The notes under the pieces were generated by a model. That model was not told the DNA's origin and did no database searches. It saw only the letters and a program-made list of their open reading frames with translations. From NCBI RefSeq assembly GCF_002925845.1, contig NZ_PDNI01000071.1, forward strand, positions 1 through 64,000: 64,000 nt of DNA, given 5' to 3'. Both the position numbers and the translations under genes were made by a program. The DNA is from Roseovarius nitratireducens. Its GTDB lineage: Bacteria > Pseudomonadota > Alphaproteobacteria > Rhodobacterales > Rhodobacteraceae. Shown here piece by piece: positions 35,157-43,843 of this stretch (positions are counted from its first letter, which is position 1; the number at the start of each line of letters is the position of its first letter).

Positions 35157-35926
35157 CCGGGCTCGAGGCGCTGATCCGGCTGTCGCAGGACGTGCTCTGG
35201 CTTCATGCGCTCGTGTTCTTGCGCGTGGCGCCGATGATCGCGCTCTTTCCCGGCTTTGGAGAGCGCACGGTGCCGGTGCGCATCAAGCTGGGCCTTGCGC
35301 TCGGGATGACGGCCATCGCGACCCCTGCGCTCGCCCCCGGGCTTGGCGAGTTGCTCGGGTCCCGGCCCGATCTCACCCGCCTCATCCTGACCGAGACCGC
35401 GATCGGCCTCATGCTCGGCATCGGCATCCGCCTGTTCGTGCTTGCCTTGCAGACCGCCGGTTCGATCGCGGCGCAATCAACCTCGCTGGCGCAGATCCTG
35501 GGCGGTGCGAGCATCACGCCGATGCCCGCCATCGGGCATTTGCTGGTGGCCGGGGCGCTGGCGCTGGCGATGATCCTTGGCCTGCACCTGCGCCTCGCCG
35601 AGTTCGTGATCGAGAGCTACCGGCTGTTTCCGCCGGCCCGCCTTCCCGGGGCTGCCGGGGTGGCGGAGTGGGGCACCGGCCGGGTGGCCCATGCCTTCGG
35701 CCTCGCCTTCACGCTGGCGGCGCCCTTCGTGATTGCCTCGATGCTCTACAACCTGACGCTTGGCGTCATCAACCGCGCCATGCCGCAGCTCATGGTCGTC
35801 TTCGTGGGGGCGCCCGCGATCACGGCGGCGGGGCTGGCGCTGCTGTTCCTGCTTGCCCCGGCGATGCTCGGCATCTGGGCGGCGGGGCTGGGCGGGTTCC
35901 TCGCCGATCCGGTCGGGGGCGGATGA
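35153..35926 (+). CDS. fliR: Flagellar export gate protein FliR
   Basis: A 257-residue membrane protein with six predicted helices and the FliR blocks FLRVAPMIALFPGFGERTVP, LALQTAGSIAAQSTSLAQIL and NRAMPQLMVVFVGAPAI. It completes the FliP5-FliQ4-FliR1 pore. The ATG overlaps the flhA stop (ATGA), and its own stop overlaps the flhB start in the same way. Confidence 0.96.
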   Translation: MTGLEALIRLSQDVLWLHALVFLRVAPMIALFPGFGERTVPVRIKLGLALGMTAIATPALAPGLGELLGSRPDLTRLILTETAIGLMLGIGIRLFVLALQTAGSIAAQSTSLAQILGGASITPMPAIGHLLVAGALALAMILGLHLRLAEFVIESYRLFPPARLPGAAGVAEWGTGRVAHAFGLAFTLAAPFVIASMLYNLTLGVINRAMPQLMVVFVGAPAITAAGLALLFLLAPAMLGIWAAGLGGFLADPVGGG

Positions 35927-37014
35927 TGGCCGAGCCGCAGGACGACAGCGACAAGACCCACGAGGCCACGCAGCACAAGCTCGAGAAGGCGCGTGAGAAG
36001 GGCGAGTTCGCGCGCTCTGCCGATCTCAACACTGCCGGATCCTACGCAGGGTTTCTGCTCGCGGCGGTCGCGGCCGGGGCAGGTGCGGTGGACGAGGCCG
36101 GGTCGCTCATGATGCGCCTCGTGGGGCAACCGGACCGTATCGCGCCGCTGGTGTTCTCCGACGGGTCGGGGATGGCCGCGCTTGGCGGGCTCCTGCTGGG
36201 GGTGGGCGTTGCGCTTTTGGTGTTCTTTCTCTTGCCGGGCGCGGTGGCGTCCCTGTCGGTGGTGGCGCAGCGCAGCCTCGTCTTCGCCACCGCGCGGCTC
36301 GAACCCAAGCTCTCGCGGATCAACCCGGTGGAGAATGCAAAGAACAAGTTCGGGCCGAGCGGGCTCTTCGAGTTTGCCAAGAGTGCCGTGAAGCTACTGG
36401 CCTTCTGTCTCCTGCTCGGGGTCTATCTCGGCGGTCAGATGCCGCGCATGGCCGCATCCCTCCACGCCGAGGCGGGCCAGATCGGGGCGTTGATGGCGCG
36501 CATGTCGACCGAGTTTCTCACCGTGGTGGTGATGCTCGCGCTGCTGATCGGCGCGGTGGATTTCTTCTGGCAACGTTTTGATCATGCCCGGCGCCAGCGG
36601 ATGTCCCACAAGGAGGTCCGCGACGAGCACAAGGATCACGAGGGCGACCCCCACATGAAGCAACAGCGTCGCCAGAAAGGCATGGAGATCGTCTCTGGCC
36701 GGATGATGGAGGACGTGCCCAAGGCCGACGTCGTGATCGTCAATCCCACCCATTACGCCGTGGCGTTGCGCTGGAGCCGGGCGCCGGGATCGGCGCCGGT
36801 CTGCGTGGCCAAGGGGGTCGATCACCTGGCGCTGCGCATCCGCGAGCTGGCCCGCGAGAACGGTGTGCCGGTGCACCACGATCCGCCTGTGGCCCGTGCG
36901 CTCCATGCCGAGACCGAGATCGGCGAGGAGATCGATTCGCGCCACTACCGCGCGGTTGCCGCGGCGATCCGCTTTGCCGACAGCATGCGCCGCAAGGCGC
37001 GGCATTTCGGATGA
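35923..37014 (+). CDS. flhB: Flagellar export switch protein FlhB
   Basis: A 363-residue protein. Four membrane helices lie between residues ~35 and 215. The cytoplasmic domain begins near MSHKEVRDEHKDHEGDP and contains the autocleavage motif NPTHYAVAL, cut between Asn and Pro to switch export from rod/hook to filament substrates. All motif residues are intact. Two tandem ATG codons (35923, 35926) are possible starts; the first overlaps the fliR stop. Confidence 0.97.
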   Translation: MMAEPQDDSDKTHEATQHKLEKAREKGEFARSADLNTAGSYAGFLLAAVAAGAGAVDEAGSLMMRLVGQPDRIAPLVFSDGSGMAALGGLLLGVGVALLVFFLLPGAVASLSVVAQRSLVFATARLEPKLSRINPVENAKNKFGPSGLFEFAKSAVKLLAFCLLLGVYLGGQMPRMAASLHAEAGQIGALMARMSTEFLTVVVMLALLIGAVDFFWQRFDHARRQRMSHKEVRDEHKDHEGDPHMKQQRRQKGMEIVSGRMMEDVPKADVVIVNPTHYAVALRWSRAPGSAPVCVAKGVDHLALRIRELARENGVPVHHDPPVARALHAETEIGEEIDSRHYRAVAAAIRFADSMRRKARHFG

Positions 37015-37466
37015 CGCGCGACAACCACGCCGCGCTGTGCGACCTGACAGAGGCGCTCTACCAGCGCGAGGCGGCGCGGCTGCGCGCGTTGCGCAACGAG
37101 GAGGGCCGGTTGCGGGCGGCGATCGAGCGGCTTGACGCGCAGGCCCGGGCCGCGCGTGTCCTGCCACAGGAGGCGCTGCGCGGGGTGCGCGAGATCGGGG
37201 CCGACATCGCCTGGCAGGGATGGCTGTCGCGGCACCGGGCGACGATCCGCGACGAGCTCGCGCGCGTGCTGGCGCGCAAGGAACAGGCCATGCCTGCGCA
37301 GCGTCGCGCCTTCGGCAGGCTTGAGGCGGCGCGCGCGCTGCGCGCGCGGGCGCAGGCGGAGGCACGCGACCGGCAGGAGCGGCGACAGGCAGGGCTGCTT
37401 GGCGATCTGGGGGCGATGGCGCGGATGCGGGCGTGGCCCGAAGACGGGCCGGGTCAGGTGTCCTGA
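37011..37466 (+). CDS. Small coiled-coil protein at the end of the flhB unit (FliJ-like?)
   Basis: A 151-residue, very Arg/Ala-rich, almost fully helical protein (LYQREAARLRALRNEEGRLR, AIERLDAQARAARVLP). It overlaps flhB by four bases and ends the plus-strand unit. The size, charge and coiled-coil layout resemble FliJ, the stalk of the export ATPase, and no other fliJ is visible beside fliI. Similarity is too low to name it. Its last 13 bases overlap the 3' end of the convergent fliL-type gene. Confidence 0.7.
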   Translation: MTRDNHAALCDLTEALYQREAARLRALRNEEGRLRAAIERLDAQARAARVLPQEALRGVREIGADIAWQGWLSRHRATIRDELARVLARKEQAMPAQRRAFGRLEAARALRARAQAEARDRQERRQAGLLGDLGAMARMRAWPEDGPGQVS

Positions 37467-37963
37467 CGCGCGATCTCGGTGATGAGAACGCCCTTCGCCG
37501 CCGGGCCGAGCAGATCGCGCGCCACCTCGGCCAACATCCGGCGCAGCACGTCCATAGTGCTGGCGTTAGTGAATTCCCCGTCGAACCCGCCCCGGTTGGC
37601 GTGATCGAAGAGCACCTGCAGAAACCCGTCCCGCAGCTTCGGCTCGTGTTCGTAGACGGCCTGGGCATCCCCGTCGGTCACCTCGACGCTGAGCGACAGC
37701 ACCATCATCGCCGTGACCCGCTCGCCCTCCAGGATCGGTACGACGAACTGGTTGTTAAGCGCGACAAAGTCATGCGGACCGGTCTCTTGGTCGGGCGGGG
37801 CCGCGGTGCCATCAACGCTCGGCTGTGCCGCGGCCGCGGCGGTCGTATCTGGCGCCGCTTGCGTGGCCTCACCGTTCGGGATGGGCGCGAGCATCATCCC
37901 CGCGCCGACGCCCGCACCGGTGCCGGCGATCGCCAGCAGCACGGGTAGAAGCATGCGGATCAT
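37454..37963 (-). CDS. FliL-family basal-body protein (second copy)
   Basis: A 169-residue protein with an N-terminal membrane helix (residues ~4-27, LLPVLLAIAGTGAGVGAGMM). An Ala/Thr-rich linker is followed by a FliL-type domain (FVALNNQFVVPILEGERVTA and FDGEFTNASTMDVLRRMLAE). It is divergent in sequence from the FliL at 28148-28672 and sits at the end of the flgB-to-flgH minus-strand unit. A paralogue with a distinct motor role is possible. Confidence 0.85.
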   Translation of the reverse strand: MIRMLLPVLLAIAGTGAGVGAGMMLAPIPNGEATQAAPDTTAAAAAQPSVDGTAAPPDQETGPHDFVALNNQFVVPILEGERVTAMMVLSLSVEVTDGDAQAVYEHEPKLRDGFLQVLFDHANRGGFDGEFTNASTMDVLRRMLAEVARDLLGPAAKGVLITEIARQDT

Positions 37964-37986
37964 CTCTCGTCCTCCCAGGCGAACGC

Positions 37987-38721
37987 TCAGAACGGCAGGA
38001 TCGCGTCCAGCACCTGCTGGCCGATGCGCGGCTGCTGGACATCGGTAATCTGGCCCCGCCCGCCATAGGAGACGCGCGCGGCGGCGATCTTGTCATGGGT
38101 GATCTCGTTTTGCCGGGAGATGTCCTCGGGACGTACGAACCCGCTCACGAGCAGCTCGCGCAGCTCGAAATTCACCCGCACCTCCTGCGAGCCACTGATC
38201 CGCAGGACACCATTGGGCAGCACATCGGTCACCGTCGCCGCGACCCTCAGGGTAAGCTCTTCGCTGCGGCTTACCGAGCCGTCCCCCCCGGAGCTGCCCG
38301 ACGAGTTGATCCCGACGGCCCGCTCGAGGCTGGCGCCCTCGGGCAAGTCCTTGTCGATGCGCTGCGGGATGCCGAAGAGGTCGGGCACCGACAGGTTCTC
38401 CTCCGCGGTGCGGCGGCGCGCGGTGGCGTTCGATATCTCCGCCTCCTCGTCGATCTCGATCACCACGGTGAGGATGTCGCCGCGCCGCGCCGCGCGCCGG
38501 TCGCCCAGAAGCGATCTTCGCCCGCCGCTCCACAACGATGCCTCCCGCAAGGGCGCGCCGTTCCTCGCCTCCATCGGCAGGCCGGGATTGAGCATGGCGA
38601 GCTGTTCGCCGGCATTCTTGGTGGGCGTGAGGCCCGGCGGCCTGCCGATATGGTCGATCCGGGCGCAGCCCGCGAGAGCCAGCACAAAGAGGAGAACGTG
38701 CGAAATCGGTGGCGGGGTCAT
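37987..38721 (-). CDS. flgH: Flagellar L-ring protein FlgH
   Basis: A 244-residue lipoprotein: the signal peptide ends LFVLALAGC, giving Cys19 for lipid attachment. The FlgH domain holds RRARRGDILTVVIEIDEEAE, then LTLRVAATVTDVLPNGVLRI and GSQEVRVNFELRELLVSGFV. It forms the outer-membrane bushing around the rod. It lies 8 bp after flgA in the same unit. Confidence 0.96.
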   Translation of the reverse strand: MTPPPISHVLLFVLALAGCARIDHIGRPPGLTPTKNAGEQLAMLNPGLPMEARNGAPLREASLWSGGRRSLLGDRRAARRGDILTVVIEIDEEAEISNATARRRTAEENLSVPDLFGIPQRIDKDLPEGASLERAVGINSSGSSGGDGSVSRSEELTLRVAATVTDVLPNGVLRISGSQEVRVNFELRELLVSGFVRPEDISRQNEITHDKIAAARVSYGGRGQITDVQQPRIGQQVLDAILPF

Positions 38722-38729
38722 GCTCTCAC

Positions 38730-39149
38730 CTATCGTGACACTTCGATCCGGCCCGACGCGGTGACGCGCCCGGTAACGGTGGCGCGCGACGAGAGGTTCA
38801 TCACGCGCACGTATTCTCCAGGCCCGGCGCGCGCGAGCGCGCGCCCCTCGGTCTCGATCCGCAGCCCGCCGTGGACATAGGCGAGCGGCACCACCTGGTT
38901 GCGCTCGATCACCGCGGGCACGGCGATATCGCCCACCCGGATCGGGCGGCCCGGGTAGAGTGCTACGCGCGCCTCGCGCCCGATCACCTGGTCGAGGGCC
39001 ACGCCCCCGGCAGGCGGACCCGCGCGCAGGATCACGTCCTCGGGCGCGATGATCTCCTGCGGGCGGATCACGCGCACCGGCTCGACTCGGTCGGCCCGCG
39101 CCGGCAGCGCGGCGATGAGGGCGAGGATCACGAGCGCCGTGCGCATCAC
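38730..39149 (-). CDS. flgA: Flagellar P-ring assembly chaperone FlgA
   Basis: A 139-residue short FlgA with a signal peptide (residues 1-19, ALIAALPARA) and a single SAF/ChapFlgA domain: VRPQEIIAPEDVILRAGPPAG and GREARVALYPGRPIRVGDI, ending in ATVTGRVTASG. It assists P-ring (FlgI) assembly in the periplasm; flgI itself is not in the window. It overlaps flgG by four bases. Confidence 0.95.
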   Translation of the reverse strand: MMRTALVILALIAALPARADRVEPVRVIRPQEIIAPEDVILRAGPPAGGVALDQVIGREARVALYPGRPIRVGDIAVPAVIERNQVVPLAYVHGGLRIETEGRALARAGPGEYVRVMNLSSRATVTGRVTASGRIEVSR

Positions 39150-39931
39150 CGCACCTGCGTCGTTGCCGCGAGCATCTGGTCGGCGGCGGTGATGACCTTG
39201 GCGTTGAGCTCGTAGCCGCGCTGCGCCTCGATCAGCTTGGTGATCTCGCGCACGGGATCGACCGAGCTGTCCTCGAGATAGCCGTGGCGGAGCGTGCCCA
39301 GCCCGTCCTGCCCGGCCGTGCTGACATTGGGCGGCCCCGACGCCTCGGTCTCCTGGAACAGGTTGCCGCCGATCGCCTCGAGCCCCTTGGCATTGGCGAA
39401 GCCCACGAGGTTGAGTTGACCGATGGGCTGGGCCGCCGCAGCTTCGTCAAAGAAGGCGAAGACCTCGCCCTCGGGATTGATTGACAGGCTGCGCGCGTCA
39501 TCGGGGATGGCGATCTCCGGGGCCACCGGGAAGCCGTCGGAGGTGACGATCAGCCCGTCGGCGGACCGCTGGAGCCCGCCATCGCGGGTATAGGCGGCCT
39601 GGCCCGAGGGCAGCGTCACCTCGAGGAACCCGGCACCGTCGATGGCCACGTCGAGATCGCCATTGGTCTCGCGCAGCGAGCCTTGCGACAGGTGGACCGA
39701 GATCGCCGAGGGGCGCACGCCGAGCCCGAGCTGCACCCCGGTGGGCAGCACCGAGCCGTCGGCGGCGCTGATCGTGCCTGCGCGGGACATCTGCTGGTAG
39801 TGCAGGTCGGCGAATTCGGCGCGGCGCGCGTTGTAGCCGGTGGTGGACATGTTCGCGAGGTTGTTTGATATTGTCTCCACGCGCATCTGCTGGGCGGCCA
39901 TGCCGGTCGCGGCGATCTTGAGAATTCGCAT
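39146..39931 (-). CDS. flgG: Flagellar distal rod protein FlgG
   Basis: A 261-residue rod protein of usual length. The N-terminus MRILKIAATGMAAQQMRVET-ISNNLANMSTTGY has the heptad and NNLAN motif of axial proteins. The middle has FLEVTLPSGQAAYTRDG, and the C-terminus has LIEAQRGYELNAKVI. It builds the distal rod that the L- and P-rings enclose. Confidence 0.97.
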   Translation of the reverse strand: MRILKIAATGMAAQQMRVETISNNLANMSTTGYNARRAEFADLHYQQMSRAGTISAADGSVLPTGVQLGLGVRPSAISVHLSQGSLRETNGDLDVAIDGAGFLEVTLPSGQAAYTRDGGLQRSADGLIVTSDGFPVAPEIAIPDDARSLSINPEGEVFAFFDEAAAAQPIGQLNLVGFANAKGLEAIGGNLFQETEASGPPNVSTAGQDGLGTLRHGYLEDSSVDPVREITKLIEAQRGYELNAKVITAADQMLAATTQVR

Positions 39932-39948
39932 GTCGTGGCTCCCTTGGG

Positions 39949-40662
39949 TCAGCGGGTGAAGGTGTCGAGCGCGTCTCTCACGCGCTGGTTTTCGGTCTCG
40001 AGAAAGCTCTGGCCCATCTCGTAGGCGCGCTGGACCTCGATGAGCCGCGCGATCTGCGTCATCGGTTCGACATTTGAGCCCTCGAGAAAGCCCTGCACGA
40101 TTCGGCCTTCGAGCATCGGCTCGACCCCGGCGAGAGCCTCGTAGAGGTTGCCGCCCGCGCGGGAGAGCGCGGCATCTCCCGCCGGACGGAACAGCCCGAG
40201 CTGCGCGAGCGGTTTCCCGTTGCCGCTCAGCGTGCCGTCGGCGGCAAGCCCCGGTGTGCGGATGTCGGGTGGAACGAAAACCGGCGCGCCGCCGGCGTCG
40301 AGCACGCGAAATCCGTCGGCGGTCACGAGATCGCCGTTGGCCGACAGCGAGAACGCCCCGGCGCGGGTCAGCCGCTCGCCCGCGGGTGTCTCGACGAGAA
40401 AGAACCCCTCGCCCTCGATCGCGAAATCGAACGGCCCGCCGGTCTGGGCGAGCGGGCCCTGCGCGCGCGACGTGACGGGGATGTTGCCGCGCGTCATCGA
40501 CAGCGAGGGTCCATCCCCGGCGCGGCGCACGAATTCCGAGAACACCAGCCCCTCGGCGCGGTAGCCGGTGGTCGCGGCATTGGCGATGTTGTTTGCCACG
40601 ATCTGCATTTCGCGCATCAACCCGGACTGGCGGGTGAGCGTGGCATATCCTGCGGCTTCCAT
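39949..40662 (-). CDS. flgF: Flagellar proximal rod protein FlgF
   Basis: A 237-residue rod protein with the axial N-terminus LTRQSGLMREMQIVANNIAN-AATTGYR, a central FDFAIEGEGFFLVETPAGE, and the C-terminal IARLIEVQRAYEMGQSFLE. It is 17 bp upstream of flgG in the same unit and 3 bp after fliQ. Confidence 0.94.
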   Translation of the reverse strand: MEAAGYATLTRQSGLMREMQIVANNIANAATTGYRAEGLVFSEFVRRAGDGPSLSMTRGNIPVTSRAQGPLAQTGGPFDFAIEGEGFFLVETPAGERLTRAGAFSLSANGDLVTADGFRVLDAGGAPVFVPPDIRTPGLAADGTLSGNGKPLAQLGLFRPAGDAALSRAGGNLYEALAGVEPMLEGRIVQGFLEGSNVEPMTQIARLIEVQRAYEMGQSFLETENQRVRDALDTFTR

Positions 40663-40665
40663 GTT

Positions 40666-40935
40666 TCAGCCTCCGATGATGAGCGGCACGAGCCGGTCCT
40701 GGAAAAAGGTCACGAGCGTCTGTGTCATGAAGCCCATGCTGAGCCAGAAGGTGACGACGATCGCGCCAAGCTTGGGCACGAATGTGAGCGTCAGTTCCTG
40801 GATCGAGGTCAGCGCCTGGAACAACCCCACGAGCAGCCCCGCGAGCAGCGCGACCGCGAGGATCGGCAGCGACACGATCACCGAGACCCAGAGCCCCTCG
40901 CGCAGCGTGTCGTAGAAGAGGATTTCGTCCCCCAT
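40666..40935 (-). CDS. fliQ: Flagellar export gate protein FliQ
   Basis: An 89-residue protein with two hydrophobic helices and the family pattern LREGLWVSVIVSLPILAVAL, AGLLVGLFQALTSIQE and LTLTFVPKLGAIV. Four copies join FliP and FliR in the export pore. It is placed, unusually, within the rod gene unit, between fliE and flgF, an order known in Rhodobacterales and Caulobacter-type clusters. Confidence 0.96.
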   Translation of the reverse strand: MGDEILFYDTLREGLWVSVIVSLPILAVALLAGLLVGLFQALTSIQELTLTFVPKLGAIVVTFWLSMGFMTQTLVTFFQDRLVPLIIGG

Positions 40936-40939
40936 CGGC

Positions 40940-41239
40940 TCAGACCGGCATCCGCAGGATTTCCTGGTAGGCCTCCACCACGCGGTCGCGGACCGTCACG
41001 GCGGTCTCCACCGCGAGTTCGGTTTGTACCAGCGCCTGCACGAGCGAATGCGGATCGGCCTCGCCGGTCATGGCGGCGATGGCGGTGTCTTCGCCCTCGC
41101 GCAGTGTGGCGGCGAAATCGCGCGCGAGCGCCGCTGCCGACGGGGTGGCCTCGCCGACGGTTTCTTCGGTGGGCCCGGGCTGTGTGGCGCGGCGCAGGTC
41201 GGCATAGCCCTGCGTGGCTGTGAGTGCGGTGATATCCAT
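40940..41239 (-). CDS. fliE: Flagellar MS-ring/rod junction protein FliE
   Basis: A 99-residue protein. The C-terminal half has the FliE pattern DPHSLVQALVQTELAVETAV, then TVRDRVVEAYQEILRMPV. It joins the MS ring to the proximal rod. It is 4 bp upstream of fliQ and 36 bp after flgC. Confidence 0.93.
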   Translation of the reverse strand: MDITALTATQGYADLRRATQPGPTEETVGEATPSAAALARDFAATLREGEDTAIAAMTGEADPHSLVQALVQTELAVETAVTVRDRVVEAYQEILRMPV

Positions 41240-41275
41240 TCTGGATCTCCTCTGGTCATGGTCGGCGGCGGCGGG

Positions 41276-41677
41276 TCACCGGCGCAGCAGGTCCATCAGG
41301 CCCGACGACATTTGCCGCGCCTGGTCGAACATCTTGAGATTGGCCTCGTAGCTGCGCTGCGCCTCGCGCGCGTCGGCCATCTCGATCATCAGGTTCACGT
41401 TGGAGCTGTCATAGTGGCCGGTCGCGTCGGCGAGCGGATGCGCGGGATCGTAGACCTGGCGCAGCGGGCCCTGATCGAGCCGGACGGCGCCGGGCGTCAC
41501 GCCGCCTGGCGCCGTTCCCGCGTCGGGATCGCCGCGAGCGGACTCGAAGGCGACGGTCTTGCGCCGGTAACCGGGCGTGTCGGCATTGGCGATGTTCTCG
41601 GCGACGTGGCGCAGCCGCTGCGCCTGTGCCCGGAGCCCGCTCGAAGAAAGTGACAGCGCGCTGGAAAACTCGCTCAT
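41276..41677 (-). CDS. flgC: Flagellar proximal rod protein FlgC
   Basis: A 133-residue rod protein with the N-terminal axial motif LRAQAQRLRHVAENIANADT-PGYRRK, a Ser-rich DATGHYDSSNVNLMIEMADA region and the C-terminal REAQRSYEANLKMFDQARQM. It follows flgB by 11 bp. Confidence 0.96.
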   Translation of the reverse strand: MSEFSSALSLSSSGLRAQAQRLRHVAENIANADTPGYRRKTVAFESARGDPDAGTAPGGVTPGAVRLDQGPLRQVYDPAHPLADATGHYDSSNVNLMIEMADAREAQRSYEANLKMFDQARQMSSGLMDLLRR

Positions 41678-41688
41678 CTCCCGCCCTC

Positions 41689-42075
41689 CTAGTTGCGACC
41701 GATGGCGGCGCGCAGCACGCTGAGCCCGGACCGATAGATTGCGAGGGCGCGGTCGTGCTGACGCTTGACCTCGACGCCGCGCAGCATCTCGGTCTCGAGC
41801 GCCACGGAATTACCGTTAGGGTCGCGCACCGCGTCCCGGTCGATCCGAGGCTCGAAGCCGGGGCCGGTGAGGCTGCCGTTGAGGTGGCCCGGGCGCGTGG
41901 CGCGGGGGGCAAAGCGCGCATCGCCCTCGATATGGACCGCGAAGGGCGCGATATCGCGCGCGCCGTAACCGGGCGTGTCGGCATGGGCCATGTTCCGCGC
42001 CACCACCGCCTGCCGGGCACCGGCATGGCGGGCCATTGCATGCGACAGGCGGAACAGGTCGATTTCTTCGAGCAT
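41689..42075 (-). CDS. flgB: Flagellar proximal rod protein FlgB
   Basis: A 128-residue rod protein (MLEEIDLFRLSHAMARHAGA, VVARNMAHADTPGYGARDI, and EVKRQHDRALAIYRSGLSVL). ATG 42075 with GAGGGAG upstream is preferred to the ATG at 42105. It is the first gene of the long minus-strand unit flgB-flgC-fliE-fliQ-flgF-flgG-flgA-flgH-fliL, divergent from fliI. A TTAACC CtrA half site lies in the 85-bp gap (42109-42114). Confidence 0.95.
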   Translation of the reverse strand: MLEEIDLFRLSHAMARHAGARQAVVARNMAHADTPGYGARDIAPFAVHIEGDARFAPRATRPGHLNGSLTGPGFEPRIDRDAVRDPNGNSVALETEMLRGVEVKRQHDRALAIYRSGLSVLRAAIGRN

Positions 42076-42160
42076 CGGGCTTCTCCCTCGCTTGGCTTCA
42101 ATCAAGGCTTAACCCTGATTCGTTTAGAAATGGTTCCCGAGAGATGAGGAGCGCGCACGG

Positions 42161-43543
42161 ATGAGCCAGACCGGGATCGCAGGGATGCAGGCCGAGATTT
42201 CCGCGCTCAGCGTGGCGCATGCGGTGGGCCGCGTGGTCGCGGTGCAGGGCGGTGTGCTGCGCGTGAGCGGGCTGTCGGGGACGGCGCGGCTCGGTGACCG
42301 GGTGCGCGTGGCTTCGCGCGGTGGCGATACGCTCACCGGCGAGGTGCTGCAGCTCGACGCTGCCGCGATCCTCGTGCTGCCCGACGCCGCCGCCGAAGGC
42401 GTGGCGCTGGGTGATCGGGTGCGGCTGCTTGGTGCGCCCGGCATCGCGCCCTCGGACGACTGGATCGGGCGGGTGATCGACCCGTTCGGCGCCCCGCTCG
42501 ACGGTCGTCCGCTCTTGCGTGGGCCGCGCCTGCGGCCGTTGCGCGCGGCGCCGCCTGATCCCGCCACGCGCCATCCGCTTGGGCCCCGGCTCGAAACCGG
42601 AATGGCGGTGTTCAACACGCTGCTGCCGGTCGTGCGTGGGCAACGGATCGGCTTGTTCGCAGGCTCGGGCGTTGGCAAGTCGATGCTGCTCGGTCATCTG
42701 GGGCGGCATATGCAGGCCGACGTGGTGGTCGTGGCACTGATCGGCGAGCGCGGGCGCGAGCTGGGCGAATTCGTGCGCGAGGTGCTGGGTCCCGAGGGGA
42801 TGCGGCGCGCTGTGATTGTCGCGGCCACCTCGGATCGCTCGCCGCTGGTGCGGCGGCGCTGCGCCTGGACGGCGATGGCCGTGGCCGAGCATTTCCGCGA
42901 AGCCGGGCGGCAGGTGCTGCTCCTGGCCGATTCGATCACCCGCTTTGCCGAGGCGCATCGAGAGGTGGCCACGGCGGCGGGCGAGATGCCTGCGCTGCGC
43001 GGCTTCCCGGCCTCGACCTCGCACGCCATCATGTCGTTGTGCGAGCGGGCCGGGCCCGGGGCAGGGGAGGCGGGCGATATCACCGCGCTCTTCACCGTGC
43101 TGGTCGCCGGATCGGACATGAACGAGCCGGTGGCCGACATCCTGCGCGGGGTGCTCGACGGGCACGTGGTGCTCGACCGCGAGATCGCCGAGCGCGGGCG
43201 CTACCCGGCGATCGATGCGCTGCGCTCGGTGTCCCGCAGCCTGCCGCGCGCGGCGAGCGAGGAGGAGAACGCGATGATCTCGCGGGCGCGCAGCCTGCTG
43301 GGCTGCCACGCGCGGTCCGAGACGATGCTGCGCGCGGGGCTCTATGCCGAGGGCAGTGACCCGGGCCTCGACCAGGCAATCCGCGTCTGGCCCGAACTCG
43401 ACGCATTTCTCGCCGCGACCGAGCCGGGCGATATTGCCAACAGCTTCGCGCGGCTTTCGGTCATCCTGCGGCGCGCGGGCGGGCCGGGTGGCGGGCAGGG
43501 CACGGGCCGGGTGGCGCGGCCCGGTGCGGTGGAGGGGCCCTGA
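42161..43543 (+). CDS. fliI: Flagellum-specific export ATPase FliI
   Basis: A 460-residue F1-beta-like ATPase. Walker A is GLFAGSGVGKSMLL (near residue 170), and the catalytic Glu is in ALIGERGRELGEF. Walker B is VLLLADSITRFAEAHREV, followed by GFPASTSHAIMSLCERAG. It powers or primes flagellar protein export with FliH and FliJ. It is transcribed alone, divergent from flgB; the last ~25 residues are a Gly/Arg/Pro-rich tail of low complexity. Confidence 0.97.
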   Translation: MSQTGIAGMQAEISALSVAHAVGRVVAVQGGVLRVSGLSGTARLGDRVRVASRGGDTLTGEVLQLDAAAILVLPDAAAEGVALGDRVRLLGAPGIAPSDDWIGRVIDPFGAPLDGRPLLRGPRLRPLRAAPPDPATRHPLGPRLETGMAVFNTLLPVVRGQRIGLFAGSGVGKSMLLGHLGRHMQADVVVVALIGERGRELGEFVREVLGPEGMRRAVIVAATSDRSPLVRRRCAWTAMAVAEHFREAGRQVLLLADSITRFAEAHREVATAAGEMPALRGFPASTSHAIMSLCERAGPGAGEAGDITALFTVLVAGSDMNEPVADILRGVLDGHVVLDREIAERGRYPAIDALRSVSRSLPRAASEEENAMISRARSLLGCHARSETMLRAGLYAEGSDPGLDQAIRVWPELDAFLAATEPGDIANSFARLSVILRRAGGPGGGQGTGRVARPGAVEGP

Positions 43544-43843
43544 GCCGCGGCCCCGCACCGCGAGCATCCTGCGCCATGCCCGCGTATCCGTCCGCGCGTT
43601 CGGTGCCGCACGTGTCCCGTGCCCTTGCCGCGCGCGCCCCGCGCCATGCCTGTGCTGTACCCCGCGCGCCCCGCACTCCGCGCTGTGCCTTGCGTGCGCC
43701 GCAATCCGCCCCCCTGGTCCCGCGCCGCACTGCAAACTCCCGGCCCGTTATCCGGCGGGCCGCGGGCTGCGGCGCGGGTTTCGATCAGGGCGGGCACGGA
43801 GGGTGATGGTACTCGGCCCCGGGGGGGCCTGCGCGCCCGGGCG
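43544..43843. other. C-rich gap between fliI and the DUF1217 gene
   Basis: No gene is supported in this 300-bp stretch between convergent units. The plus strand is strikingly cytosine-rich, with repeated CCGCGCGCC / CGCGCCCCGC / CCGCGCTG-type runs and few purines; the frames on both strands encode only Arg/Ala/Pro-rich products of low complexity. I see no clear terminator. It may be degenerate 3' sequence or a structured region. Confidence 0.5.

Noticed and set aside
35113-35922. Long N-terminal extension of FlhB through fliR
   Set aside because: The extension overlaps all of fliR in another frame and is Arg/Ala/Gly-rich; FlhB family proteins start at MAEPQDD-like sequence.
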